From: Trichosphaerium sp. ATCC 40318
Lineage: Eukaryota > Discosea > Flabellinia > Trichosidae
Reading direction: 5' to 3'
DNA: 64,000 bases
Assembly: GCA_038496445.1 (NCBI GenBank)
Contig: JALMLS010000448.1
Coordinates: forward strand, 62,001-126,000
The position numbers were made by a program, and so were the translations under genes. Numbering within the stretch: position 1 is the stretch's first letter; each line of letters opens with the position of its first letter. Under the pieces are notes generated by a model. That model did no database searches, had not been told where the DNA came from, and worked only from the letters and a program-made list of their open reading frames with translations. Of the stretch, positions 1-12,000 are shown in pieces.

Positions 1-3000
1 AATCTAACAAGCAATTGATGCAAGTAAGTTGTTCTCTCGTTAATTTATGTGAACTTAAATACATTAGGCTGTTATCACAGATGCTGGATTTGTTGCAGTG
101 CTTGGTGGAAGACAACAAGCAACTGACTACATCGAGCAAGGTAACTACTTTTTTTTCTTTTTTCTTATTTTTTAGCGGCCCGACGTCCCTAACGAATTGT
201 TTTAAGTGTGGATGGACGTCAACGTATACTATGAAAGAGAATTTGTACGTGTTATCTGCCTTCCTTCCGCAGAAGTTACAATTCTAGTTCTGCAATTCAC
301 AATATCAATTTTTTTTTTGTGTTTTTTTTTTTGTGTCTCCTACTAATATCCCGTTTAGAATGTTCACCTTACAATTGAATCCCTTCTAATTAATGAATCG
401 CCTGGCGGTCAAAATTGGAATACACTTGGAAACAATTGTCCTGATATCAACACAAAACTTGATCAAATCTCAGACTGGAAACGTGACAACAAACCTGATG
501 CCGGTCTTCTTCATCTCATGACTAACTGTTATCCATCTCCTGGTACTATTGGACTCGCTTGGGTTGGTACAATATGTAGAAACGTACGTAAACAAACCAA
601 AAACTACAACCACGAACACTAACTTGTTCCGTTTTTTTCCCCCCTTTTTTTCTAAATCGTCGTTCTAGAACATCGGTTCAGGTGTTTCAAATCATTTGGG
701 CAGCAGACACTCCGCTCATCGTGTTGTTGGTCACGAAACTGGTCACAACTTTAAATGCGACCACGATGACTCAAACGGAGGTAAGGAATTAACCACCCAT
801 AAAACCAAAACTGATGACTTCTTTTTCTAGGTATTATGTTCCCAAGTGTAAACGGCAGATCGTACGTTATTTTTTTGCATCTCTTTTAGCCTGCAGGCTG
901 TTCCTATTATTTTGATATTAAAGCTAACCTTTGTCTTTTAGTTCGACAGATTACGATCGTTTCTCCCAATTCAGTATTGGTCAAGCATGTGGTCACCTTG
1001 GTTCTATTAATTGTCTTCTTGATTACGACTCAGGATGTACTGTTTCTTGCGGAACAAAGAACTGTGGTCCTAGTAACTGCGTTGGAAGAGTATGTGGATT
1101 CTGTACCGGACTTAATGAATGTAAGAACGGTCAATGTGTTCCTTGTGATCAACAATGTGGAACCAAACAATGTGGTCCTGACGCTTGTGGTAACGCTGAA
1201 GGCTGTGGAAGTTGTGCTTCAGGAAGTCAATGTAGAAATGATAGATGTGAGGTTGTACCTCCATTCCCTCAAGATGTTCTTCAAGTCGTAAATGATGAAA
1301 GGTACTACAAACCTATCCACTTGTTGATTTTTTTTTGAAAAGTTACACTCTCTGTTCACTATGGTTTTCGCTTCTCGAACATCGACTTATTTCCTATTTT
1401 CTAGAGCTTTGTACGGTGTTGACCCTGTTGAATGGGATTCAGCTTTATTGAATGAAGTTAATTCTTACTTGGCTACTTGCAACAATAACTTGAAGAGTCC
1501 TTCAATCGGTGGTGATATAAATAGACGAGGCAACGCTCAACACAACATTGCTGATGTACTCCGTGATATTGCTAAGCAGAAATCTTTCTGGACTTGTGAA
1601 ACTGATGTAATTGACCAATCCGAAGGTAATGCCAACTACTGGGTATGGCAATACAAGTACGTACAATTGACAAAAAAAAAGCTTCGGCAAGACACTTTTT
1701 TTCTAACCTTTTGTTGCCAGAATCATGGTGTCTGACAGACAAACCAAGATGGCTTGTGCTCAACGTAACTGTGGTGGAAACCATATTATGTATTGTGCTT
1801 TCTCAAGATTCCAAGGTTACAACAGCAGACCATTCCCTGAAGCCCAATGTAGTAAGTACTGAAAAAAAATCCCGAACCGCAAAACTTGCCTGTCATTGAT
1901 CGCCTTGCTAAACCTTGAATAGACTTCGAGTGCACAAATACTCGTAATCCAAACATATGTCAAGAACAACAAAAGAACTGCGGTACAGCTTTCGATGGAT
2001 GTGAAGATATTTCTTGCGGATCATGCAGTGGACCAAACACTTGTTCAGCAGAAGGTAAGTGATTCGTTGATTGTTTTTAAGTACTGACTTGAGAAAAAGG
2101 TCGCTGTGAGTGTGTTCCATCCAATACCTGTTCTGGAGCTTGCGGTACACTTGGTGATGGATGTGGAACAAATCTCAACTGTGGAGGTTGCTCAGCAGGC
2201 CAAGAATGTCAAAACAATCTCTGCGTTACACCGTACGCTTTTTGTCAAACTTTTGATTACGCTTGATGTTAACTCATTTTTAGACCACCTGATCCACTCA
2301 CACCTGCTGAGTGTGATGCTCTTTGTACACAAAGAAACATTGCCTGTGGTGGAGTTAATGAATGTCCTGGACATGTTTGCGGTGCTTGTAAGAGTGGTGA
2401 AATGTGCTCAAACTTCCAATGTGTCACATGCCAAGGATGTCATGCTCAAGCAACTTGCGATGTTTCTGGTTCTAGTCCTCAATGTAAATGTATTGCTGGA
2501 TACGAAGGAGATGGACGTAATTGCCAACCAAAGCCTATCAATGATAGACCAACACTCAAAGCCTTCAAACAAGGAACAGATGCAGCCTGGAGGTAAACTA
2601 AAGCGAAATCTCTTTTTGTTTTCGAAACACTCTTATTCAAAAAGTTATTCTTACTCTTTTCTAGGATATTCCAAGAAGGACCTCCTCTCAAGAACTCTAT
2701 CGATTTAGTAGGAGCATCAAGCCCACATTGTGTCCGTTGGGAAGGGTATGTGTTCATCCTGTTTTGTTTGTTAAAAAGAGCTTAGTTTGCATTGTGTGCC
2801 GACGTTTGTTGACTTTCTTTTGTAGTACTGAAGAAATACTACCTGGAAGTACTATGACCATTGCCGTCTCTGTTCTAAGAAGTGACGCAACTACTTTCGC
2901 TGCTATTGGTTATGGGTAAGCCTCACAGTTGAACACAACTTTGCAGTTGTTTTTTTTTTTTCGGTATGTTGACTTTGTATCACAGTATGGGTAACCAACA

Positions 3001-4229
3001 ATATCCTGACGCTATTTTGATGTTGTACCTTGAACCTCAAAGTAACACTCAAATGAGATACGGATATACCTACATATGGGGATCAAGCCGTGTACGTTGG
3101 AAAATACACGAGGGTTTTTTTCAAAGTGCTTACTTTTTTGCGTTAGGGAAGCTTGAACTACAGAACTGTCAATTGGGCAGTAGGTGAATGGAAAGACATC
3201 AAAATGACCATAGAAGCTGATGGTGGTGTTACAAGAACACAAGCTAGCTTCCCAGATGTCCCTGGGGTACGAATTTTTAAACGAGAAAAAAAAGAGAAAG
3301 TCCACCAACTTGAGCGACCGCTAACATTGTTTTATTAGTCTGGTTACAACTACGGTTGGACAGTTAACCCTGCAGGCGGTGGTGTTGGTTTGTGCGGTCA
3401 AGGTTCAGCGTTCTTTAAGGACCTCGTACTCCTCACTGAATCAAAACTTGAGTTTGTTATTTCCGGTTGTCCATCAGAAGAGTTTGTAAGACAACGACTC
3501 AAGTCAATGCTTGGTATCACAGATGCTCAACTACAAGGCATGACCTTGGTTGGTTCTGGATGTACTTCAAAGAGACAAGCCGCTGCAGGCGCAACAACAA
3601 CTGTTACAGTAACTGTTGTTGGTACTAAGAGCGTTTCTTCATTGTCAATTGTTTCGAACTTGCAAAACATTGTAACTTCTGGATCAAACATTGCTACTGC
3701 TAGTGGTATTGTTCCTTCATCAGGTATGTTGCGCGATATCTTTGTTTGTAGATAAGTGTTTGCTGATTCATCTCCTAGTTGCTGTATCTTCTGTACCTGT
3801 TGCTGCTGTAGTTCCAGCCGTAGCTGTTTCGGCAGCTGGTGCTGGCGCAGGCGCAGGCGCTGGTGCTGGTCTTGGTGCTGGTGCTATTGCTGGTATTGCT
3901 GTAGGATCTGTTGTAGGTCTCGCTGTAGTAGCTGCAGCCATTGGCGGAGTTGTTTACGCAACAAAGAAAGAAGACGTTCATGTACGAAAGAAGAAAAAAC
4001 TTTGCATTTTTCTCTTTTTTTTTTTCTCTATCTAAGTTCGTTTTTCTTACTGGTTTCTTAGACTTCTGAGACACCTTCGAATACTTCTCCTGGTGTAACA
4101 ATGGCCAGTGACACAAAAACAGAAGACGCTAGCGTCAGAGATGGTGTTAACGTCATGGGAGGACCAAAAAGACCAGATGGACCTTCTATTACTGCAAGAA
4201 ATCAAAATGTGGTTGTAAGTCCAAATTAA
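1..4229 (+). CDS. Membrane metalloprotease, ADAM/reprolysin-like, with CAP-like and EGF modules (5' partial)
   Basis: A zinc endopeptidase of the metzincin clan, likely acting at the cell surface. The start lies left of the window. I splice about 18 exons (81-140, 207-244, 359-583, 669-780, 831-861, 942-1301, 1405-1656, 1721-1851, 1923-2054, 2100-2232, 2284-2592, 2665-2745, 2826-2915, 2986-3091, 3147-3266, 3339-3723, 3779-3981, 4062-4229), giving about 980 residues. The zinc motif HETGHNFKCDHD is at 732-767 and a Met-turn (IMFPS) follows in exon 831-861. After it come Cys-rich repeats, a CAP/SCP-like block (1405-1851), further Cys-rich repeats, an EGF module (about 2420-2525), an unassigned beta-rich region, a Gly/Ala-rich membrane helix (about 3835-3960) and a tail of about 60 residues. 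Odd: the usual Gly of HExxHxxGxxH is Lys. The CAP assignment rests on Cys/Trp spacing and is tentative. AATAAA lies at 4293. Confidence 0.85.
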
Positions 4230-4320
4230 GAGCATAAACAGTGAATTAGACAGACTTCTGGATTAGCCAGGCTATCACCCCCACAATATCACAATAAAGC
4301 ATTATTATCATTACTCTTTT

Positions 4321-4557
4321 ATGTTGTTTCTAGTAGCTGGAATTGCTCAAGCACGTGCATCAGACCAATGTTTTTGGTTTTTGTTCGATGGCCAAGTTCA
4401 TACAGGTGGAATCTCCAACTGTACCGTTCCAGCCGTTAACGAACACATATAGCGAGGCGTCTACCTGGTAACAGAACTTATAAGAATCAACTCAGAAGCG
4501 TTTCATGCTTACGTTCAAACTACGGCCACAGCATTTCTACACGGCTATGATGGCTAG
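4321..4557 (+). pseudogene. Short secreted-type ORF interrupted by an in-frame TAG
   Basis: An ATG at 4321 opens 43 codons beginning with a signal-peptide-like hydrophobic run, then a TAG at 4450-4452. The same frame stays open for another 34 codons to a TAG at 4555-4557, and composition does not change across the first stop. It lies just after the metalloprotease polyadenylation signal. Two copies of a 19-bp direct repeat follow (4562-4580 and 4584-4602). It may be a decayed copy of a small secreted-protein gene. No family recognised. It could also be untranslated sequence that is open by chance. Confidence 0.35.
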
Positions 4558-4561
4558 CTAG

Positions 4562-4602
4562 CTACTCGTGGAAACATGTATAACTACTCGTGGAAACATG
4601 TA
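4562..4602. repeat. 19-bp direct repeat, two copies
   Basis: The 19-mer starting ctactcgtgg occurs at 4562-4580 and again at 4584-4602, separated by three bases. It lies in the spacer after the broken ORF. Confidence 0.8.
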
Positions 4603-4806
4603 TTATTTACCGTAATAAAGTTGAATAGTTGTTTATGGAACACCATTTTTTGATGGACAGCAGTCATGGTCAAACCCGTGCCCAGCTAACACAAATAGTA
4701 CGTTACAAATTATCTGAGTGGGTAAAGCATCAAAATTAAAGGACATCAAAGGGCACATAATACCGATGTAAATTTATTTAAAGTATTTGGTAAAAACAAA
4801 GTCAAC

Positions 4807-7800
4807 TTATTCGTTTTCCTCATGAAACCATTCCTTCTCCTTAAAAAAAAACTGTTAGACAATACGTATTTTAAATTAGAAGTAAAGATATCATACTTGT
4901 GTTGGTGGAGGTGGAAGAGGAGCTCTTTTAACAGGAGGACGTGGAATATAATTTGTATCTTCATAAGAATCTTCAGAGGAGCTGTCTGTGTTCAAAGGTC
5001 GTGTTTGTTCTTCAGATTTTTTGTCTCTGTATTTATGTGCTATGTAACAATACGCCTTATACAATATATAATTCGATAGACCTATCAATAAAATGCCTGC
5101 AAGGAGTGTACCGGCAATAACAACCCAATGAATGGTGCATTCCCTAAAAAATTCTTAGAAAACTTTTTAATAAAATGAGCTGTTTGTTACCCTCCAAGCC
5201 ATTCCCATTCACATTTACATTTTCCGTTCGCATAAATACCATCATTACAAGTTCCTTCAAAACATTGTGGGCAAGGTTCACATCTACGTCCAAAATGCTC
5301 TTCACTACAGTAAAAGTTAAACTTTTGAAAGTTTCTAAAAATAGGAAATAGTAACGTACATGCATTCACCGCATCCAGCAGTCAGGTTCGAGTATGTAGG
5401 AGCACAGTAACACCACGGAGGATAAGTATCATTAAGACACATACCATTTCCATTACAATCTTGTTCGGGCCAAGGCTCATAACGTTCACAATAACCTACA
5501 ATAAACGAGTGTTACAAGAAAGAATGTTGTTTTACTTTCGTTAGGCTTTCTTGATTTGTTTCTTGTACGTACTAAAGTAGACAATCCCAGATGCGTTCAT
5601 ATTCGTTTTCCAAGTTTCCATGTCATTAGATATATAAACGTTAACTATACCAGGTCTATGAGGAGGTATATGACATTCCATCCTTGTATCAGATAGATAA
5701 ACACCCTTGACAGTGATATTATCAAATTTACATCCAGCAGCACCTTTGTGATAGACAGATAAGTTGGCAACAAAGACGCGGTGTTATGCCCACCAAGCTC
5801 TATTTGTTATGTACCTGTTGGTGCGAAGTTTATGCCATCAATAGTCAACCGTTCATTGAGGCTTCCTTGTTCTCGATAGCTTGTATTCGATATTGTGTCC
5901 AGCGTTGGGTCTGTATAGTAAAGAAACCTGAGTGGTCTTATTGGTGGAGAGTAATCCTTTGGAGGTCTTATAACATACAGATCATCACCAAACTCATCAG
6001 TAACCTAACAACTAGGTTATTCCAACAAAGAATCAGAAAATAATCAGAATAGAATGGATATTTGCACGTGAAGAATGTTGTGTACCGAAATATTAAAGGT
6101 GACGTAGCCCTTGAATTGTGGTTAGTTGGTAGGTTAACATTATTAATGTTTTCGTACTGTATCTATGGTAGGTATTGACTGACATACAATATATGTGCCA
6201 TCTGTTGAAGTAGAAACGACATCTGATGTGTTGTTTCCAAAATGGCAGTTTACGTTTCCTTCAAAAGTAGGCAAATTATATCCGGTTATGTTCACAGTTG
6301 TATCTGAATCTATTCGACCATACGTTGGTGATAACGAAGTGGCATAACCATATCCTATAATGAGCATAAGTATACAAAGTTCAAATGGCAAACATTGCGT
6401 ACTACAAGCTGCGGAGTAATACTTGGCTGCATCACCAGGAAGTGGACACAAGAAGTTATTGTTATTCAGAATAGGCAACTGCCCTGAACCAAATCTGTCA
6501 GGTCGTTCAACACTGAAGAATTCAGGTACAAGTCCAGTAAATTGGTTATAGCCCAAACTCCTTAACAGCGATGAGAATAAAGGTGAAAGTAACAACAGTA
6601 CGTACAAGTGTTTTAATTTTTGATTATTTTTTATCCTTGGAGATATCGTTCCTGTGAACTTGTTCTTATCTAGAAATCTTCGGTATATATCAGTCAAATG
6701 ATACTATATATTATATATTACGTACAAAGTAGCAAGATTCAAGTTCCACAGAGACTCTGGAATAGATCCGGTGAATGTATTTTGTTCGAGTTTTCTGAAA
6801 GACAACAGTAAGTACAGAAAATCACGTGCACTCGGCTTAATTTCGTACAGTTCCTGTAGGTGAGATAGCTTTACACCAATATCTTCTGGTAGTTCTCCTT
6901 TGAGTCTATTAAAAGAGAGATAGAGGTAATTAAGTTGACTCAAATTCCATGTGCTGTTTGGAATATTCCCAATAAGTCCACCAAGAGGAGATGCGTTTGG
7001 TGGCTTGTTTTCGAGACCCCTAAAAGCAAAATTAACAAATTATGTCACGTGCTACAATATATAGCATACAGCAATGTCAGTTTTGTTAAGTTTCCAACGC
7101 TCTCAGAAATAGTGCCAGTAAAATCGTTTAATCCCAAATGAAGAGTTTCTAGATCTGTTAGTTCATAAATAGATTCTGGTATTGGTCCACTCATTCTAGT
7201 CTCCATAATAACTCTACGAGAAATTCTCAAGTAAGCATGTGAAAGTTACAAATGAGAAAATAGAGGGAAGGTAAAATTTATGGAAAAAGGGGCGAACTCA
7301 AACGTTGTTCAATGAAAAAACTGCTCTCGTACAAATCTGTAAGGTCTTTCAAGTTCGAAATTGATGATGACAAGTTCCCTGTGAATTGGTTTGGTCCAAG
7401 GAATACTTGTTTAAGATACGTCAAATTCCATAATTCGTCTGGTATCCGACCAGTCATTCTGTTGCCATCCAAATGCCTTTGCAAGTAAGTAATACAGAAC
7501 TTTGAAAAAATAGCTTACAAAACAATCAATTTTGCCAGTTGACCTATCTTAGAACTGATACCGCCTGTCAAACCATTTATTGGGTATCCATCTTTATAGT
7601 GCATATTGTGATCAAGATGTCTAAGATGTATCAATGATATGTAAATTTACACGTATCGCACAGTTCCGTCAAGTCAACCAGATCATATAGTTCGCTATAA
7701 ACAAAGTTTAACTCTTTGCAAGGTGTTATATCTAGCTTACTCTGGTATAGATCCAACGAGATTGTTTCCGCCGAGATCCCTTCGCTAACTTTTAGACGTA

Positions 7801-8545
7801 ATAATAAACAAGCGTTGGTAGTGTACAGAAATCCAAGTTGTTTTAAGTTTTTGATATCTGCAGATATTTCTCCTGAGAGTTGGTTGCCACCAGCGATACT
7901 ATGCAGTTTTAACATAAGATGTAACATTCGAAACAATCAACATACATTTGTTTCATGCTAGTAAGAGTATACAAAGAATCAGGGATGTTCCCAGATAGTT
8001 TATTATTTTGAAGAAACCTATTTTAAAAAAATTAAATTAGCACACTGACACCACGACATTAGATTGATTGACGTACAAGTACGACAGTTTAGGTAACGCT
8101 GTAAAGTCAAACTTAGATAGATCTCCAAATAAATTACAATTTGGCATGTTTCTACGGCCGTTAACCAAAGTAATAATAAAAAGTGTTTAAAGCAAGTTTG
8201 GTGCTTACATTTCGAATATCCATCGCTTTTTATCGTCGTGCTGACAATTAATACCTTGCCATCTACCTGTATCTGTATTCTGTCCACAACAAGGATCTCC
8301 TTCCCATCCAGGCGCGCATGAGGATACAGCAGTATAGTATTTCGTATGAAACCTTGAAAGAGCGGTAGCTTTTTTATTAACTTAGCGTTCGCATAATTTT
8401 ACGTCGGTTCTTAACACGTGCCTTGTTTTACTTCTGTAAACATACCATTACAAGGTATTGGCGATTCATTCACTTCAGACGTAGTGGATACACATACAAA
8501 TGCCACAAAGGTTACGACAAGCGCTAATTGAATGCTCCAAGGCAT
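4807..8545 (-). CDS. LRR / IPT-TIG / EGF single-pass receptor
   Basis: A cell-surface receptor or adhesion protein. The start at 8545 is chosen because it opens a signal peptide (MPWSIQLALVV...). Next comes an LRR N-cap of the DPC...W.GI.C type (about 8215-8300). About nine plant-type leucine-rich repeats follow (motifs such as NRMTGRIP, NTFTGSIP, NKFTGTIS) over about 8110-6480, nearly one per short exon. Then two IPT/TIG domains (about 6165-6360 and 5600-6000), two EGF-like Cys modules (about 5370-5500 and 5180-5300), a membrane helix (about 5065-5135) and a Ser/acidic and Pro-rich cytoplasmic tail. The last exon (4807-4839) follows a CTAAC branch site and an AAG acceptor and ends in an acidic peptide. 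TIG plus EGF surface proteins are known from dictyostelid cell-cell recognition; a role here in sensing or adhesion is inference. It is divergent from the Ras-like gene at 9025. Confidence 0.85.
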
Positions 8546-9024
8546 GTTGTACAAGTAAAAAGCGTTTTCTTCAGTGCAGTCAAAGTCAGTAGTGTAGACT
8601 ATTTGAACGCCTCTATTGCGTAGTGATGTTAGTTTATATGGATACAACAGTTTAAAAACAAAAAAGGGTGTTTTATCGCTGACAAGCTAAATTCAAAGTA
8701 TTGATAAGACACTGCACTTGTACAACAAGTGCTCCGTCCACTGAGCAATTCACAATGCGTTTCTAACAATAAAAGCCAAAACAAATATGACCACAAGTCT
8801 GTGGTATTGGCTGTGCGTGGTGTGTTCACCCAAGCGCTCTGTCAAACAAAATCGGGCTTGCTACTGCAAGTTCAGTGCACTTTTATTTTCTACGGCTAAA
8901 ACGCCAAACAAACTACAAGTAAAACCTCTTGTCACGTGTATACTTACCAGTTTAAGAAATACGAACACGTGAAAAAAAGGACTAAAAAAAGTCAAACTGG
9001 TTTTTTTTGTTATTTCGCACGTAA
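8546..9024. other. Divergent spacer with two CACGTG sites
   Basis: The stretch between two divergently read genes should hold both promoters. I see CACGTG at 8933-8938 and 8966-8971, close to the right-hand gene. No TATA-like element or other conserved block is evident. Confidence 0.5.
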
Positions 9025-12000
9025 ATGGAGCGTGAGGTAATCAAGATTGCTATATTAGGTACTATAATATAGTGTTATTATAATGTTATTAAATAATACA
9101 AAGGCTGTGGCGCAATTGGAGCAAAAACAGCCCTAATAGAACGGTTCATCTCGGACTCATTCAAAAAACATTATAACCCAACCATAGGTAAATATGAAGC
9201 CAAAAAATATGGATGACACCGTTGTCGTAACCTCTTTTTTCTTTTATTTTAATTCATTTCTATTATTTTGATAATTGGAATCTTATTGTGGTGTTTATAG
9301 AGGATATTTATAGAAAGAATTGGAAGGTAGATGGTAAAGACGTGATTTTAACGATCGTAAGTAGTTAATTATAATATTACATTATGCTAAAAGCCAAGTG
9401 AGATTGATACAGCAGGACAGGATGAATATGATAGTGCGCAGTTTTTACTTTTCACTTTTTTTTTTTTTTTCACGAAATAAAAACCGCAATATAAGTGTTG
9501 TAGTTGTACACATCTTTGTTTTTGTTGTTGATTAATTGTTTAGATATGCGTAGTAAGGTACATTCTTTTACTCAATCTTTTTTCGGATAGTACAACTCGC
9601 GAGAAACACGAGAATTACAGTTTTTTTTGAATAACAATCCAAAAAAGTTGCTTTACATACTTTGAAAATAGTATTACGAAGGCGCTGACGCGATCATTAT
9701 TGGATACTCCATCGCTGATAGAAGTTCTTTTGATATGGTCGAATTTATGTTTTTGGAGGGTATAAAGCGTACAAAGCGAAATATGGCTCTGGTATGTTAA
9801 CGTGACTTTGATACTCGCTTTTCGTGGTTTTTTTTTTGTTTTGCTTGTAGCATCCCTTGTTTATTTTGTTGATTTAGCTACCTATTGCTATTTTAGCAGC
9901 CAAAAGTGATTTAGAAAAAGAACGACAAATCCCTAGTAAAGAAGGACAAGGTAAAAAAAAATCACGTGATTTTCTTTAAAAAAACGTGTAGCAAGAAATT
10001 ATAGTTTATGTCGGGTTTTTTGCAATTTACGTAGCGACTTGCGCTTTTTATTACAATTTTACTTTATTTGGTGATTATGTATTTTCGTGTTGCCATTTTC
10101 AGCTTACTAGTGGCGTTTAGATCTTGCTGAAAAGTATAAAGCTTTTTTTTTTGAAATTTCAGCAAAGGAGAACGTTAATTGTAGTATTGTATTTTCTACG
10201 CTTGTCAGAAGATGGAGAGAGTTAAAGCCACATATAGCAGCAAGTTTATCTGTTAAAAAGAAGAGTTGGCTAGGTAAAAGGTCTAAGAAGTCGTTGAAAA
10301 AAGGAAGTAAACATGCAAAAAGTATGAACGATTTGAAAGATATTATTCCATCAAATGATAGCAAGAAGAAAGGCTGCGAATGTATAAATAAGTGCAGTAC
10401 TTTACATATTGCTGTCGATAGAAATCATAGCGAATGCTTGGATGTACGCAATGATGTACCAATTCAATAAGGCTGACGATTGTTTAAGAACTTGCTGAAA
10501 GGACCCGATTATTTTTTTCTCAACGATGGGAACAGTTATTTCGGAGGCTTGACTCCTCTTCATAAGGCTGCTATTCAAGGTAATGATTTTCGTTGTACAA
10601 AAAGGTTTTTAACGTTAGTATAAGGACACCATAACTGTTTGGGTTTGCTTCTAATGCAAGGAGCTAAAGTTAGTATAAAAGACAAACATGGTAAAACACC
10701 TATAGAACGTGCACGTAGCAACGACCAAAAATCAGCAGTAACTTTATTGGAAAGTTATTTAGACGATAAGAAAAAAGAGGCACGTGCACACGGAAAATAT
10801 GTCTAATTTTTCTCGTAATTAATGGTAGTTGGCTTCAAAGAGATCAAATTCAGTTAAAGGAAAGGATATTAAAGTTATAATCACTCGTGGTGCTAATGCT
10901 TTGGAAAATACTTCTATGGGAGATACTCCTCCAGCTCCTTCTATACGTGGATCAATTCGAGTATCGCCAAAGAGAAAGAGAGCAATTAAAGCAAAATCTT
11001 CATCTGCTATTAAATCAGTTAAATCATCTAAAAGTGGTAAAAGAAGAAAAAGAAAACATACAAAGAGAAGATCTAGGGACTCTGTTGAAGATAAAACTTC
11101 TTCAGATGCTAGCGATAACCATGTACGTTTTTACCAAATGAAGAACAAAAACTGTATTGTTACGATTTTGACACGTGTGGAATTTTTTCGCTGATCTATT
11201 TTTAAACAGCCAGATGAATTTTTGGATACTGTGGATTTCGAAGCAAAATCAATTGAAGGCTCTGGATCAAGTGATGCAATGGATGCGGATCAAGTAAAGT
11301 CTCTTAGGCCGAGCTTACTTAAAAGCGTCAGAGCTACTACTATATTCAGCCTTAAACCAGAAAAGATGCAAATGCCTGGTCGCGTTTCTATTTCTGACTT
11401 AAATTTGGAACAAGTTAAGCCAAGATTTGGAGAAAGTTCTAAATCTCTTGAAGAGAGAAGAAGTCCTGTCATAAAACGAAAAGTGGATCATCTAAAATCA
11501 CCTTTTTTCAATAGTAGTGATGCACGCTTAAGATCACGTGCGTCATTTTTAGTGAAATCCTACACGGCAAACTTTAATTCACGTGTTTTTTATCGATGTT
11601 AATGCTGTGTTAAGCGTCAACATACAGCCATGAGTCTGATCCTTTTGATGATGATAATAATACAGCTACAGAAAGTGGACAGGCTAGTTCGAGTATAGTA
11701 GAAAGTGCAAGCACTGGAGCAGTAGATGATTCAACTGGAGAAGATGCTATTGATAAATTATCAACTTATCTCACACAGGTATTAGAAGAAGCAGAATCAG
11801 GTCTTGTACGTTAAAACGTATAAAACCTGCCCTAATTTAGAAAACAAACAAAACAAAAATAGTACAGGCTTCCTAGCACCCAAGAAAGAGCAGAAACTAT
11901 AAGCAGAAAAAAATTTAATGTTGTTTTTGTTAGGATCGTGTTAAACAAAATGCAAAAAAGAAGATTGAAGCGAAATCATCAAGCAATACTGATGCCGGAG

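Noticed and set aside
10770-10830. GC-AG intron with donor GCACGT in the Ras-like/ankyrin gene
   Set aside because: A 28-nt GT-AG intron (GTCTAA...GTAG) keeps the same frame, so an unusual donor is not required.
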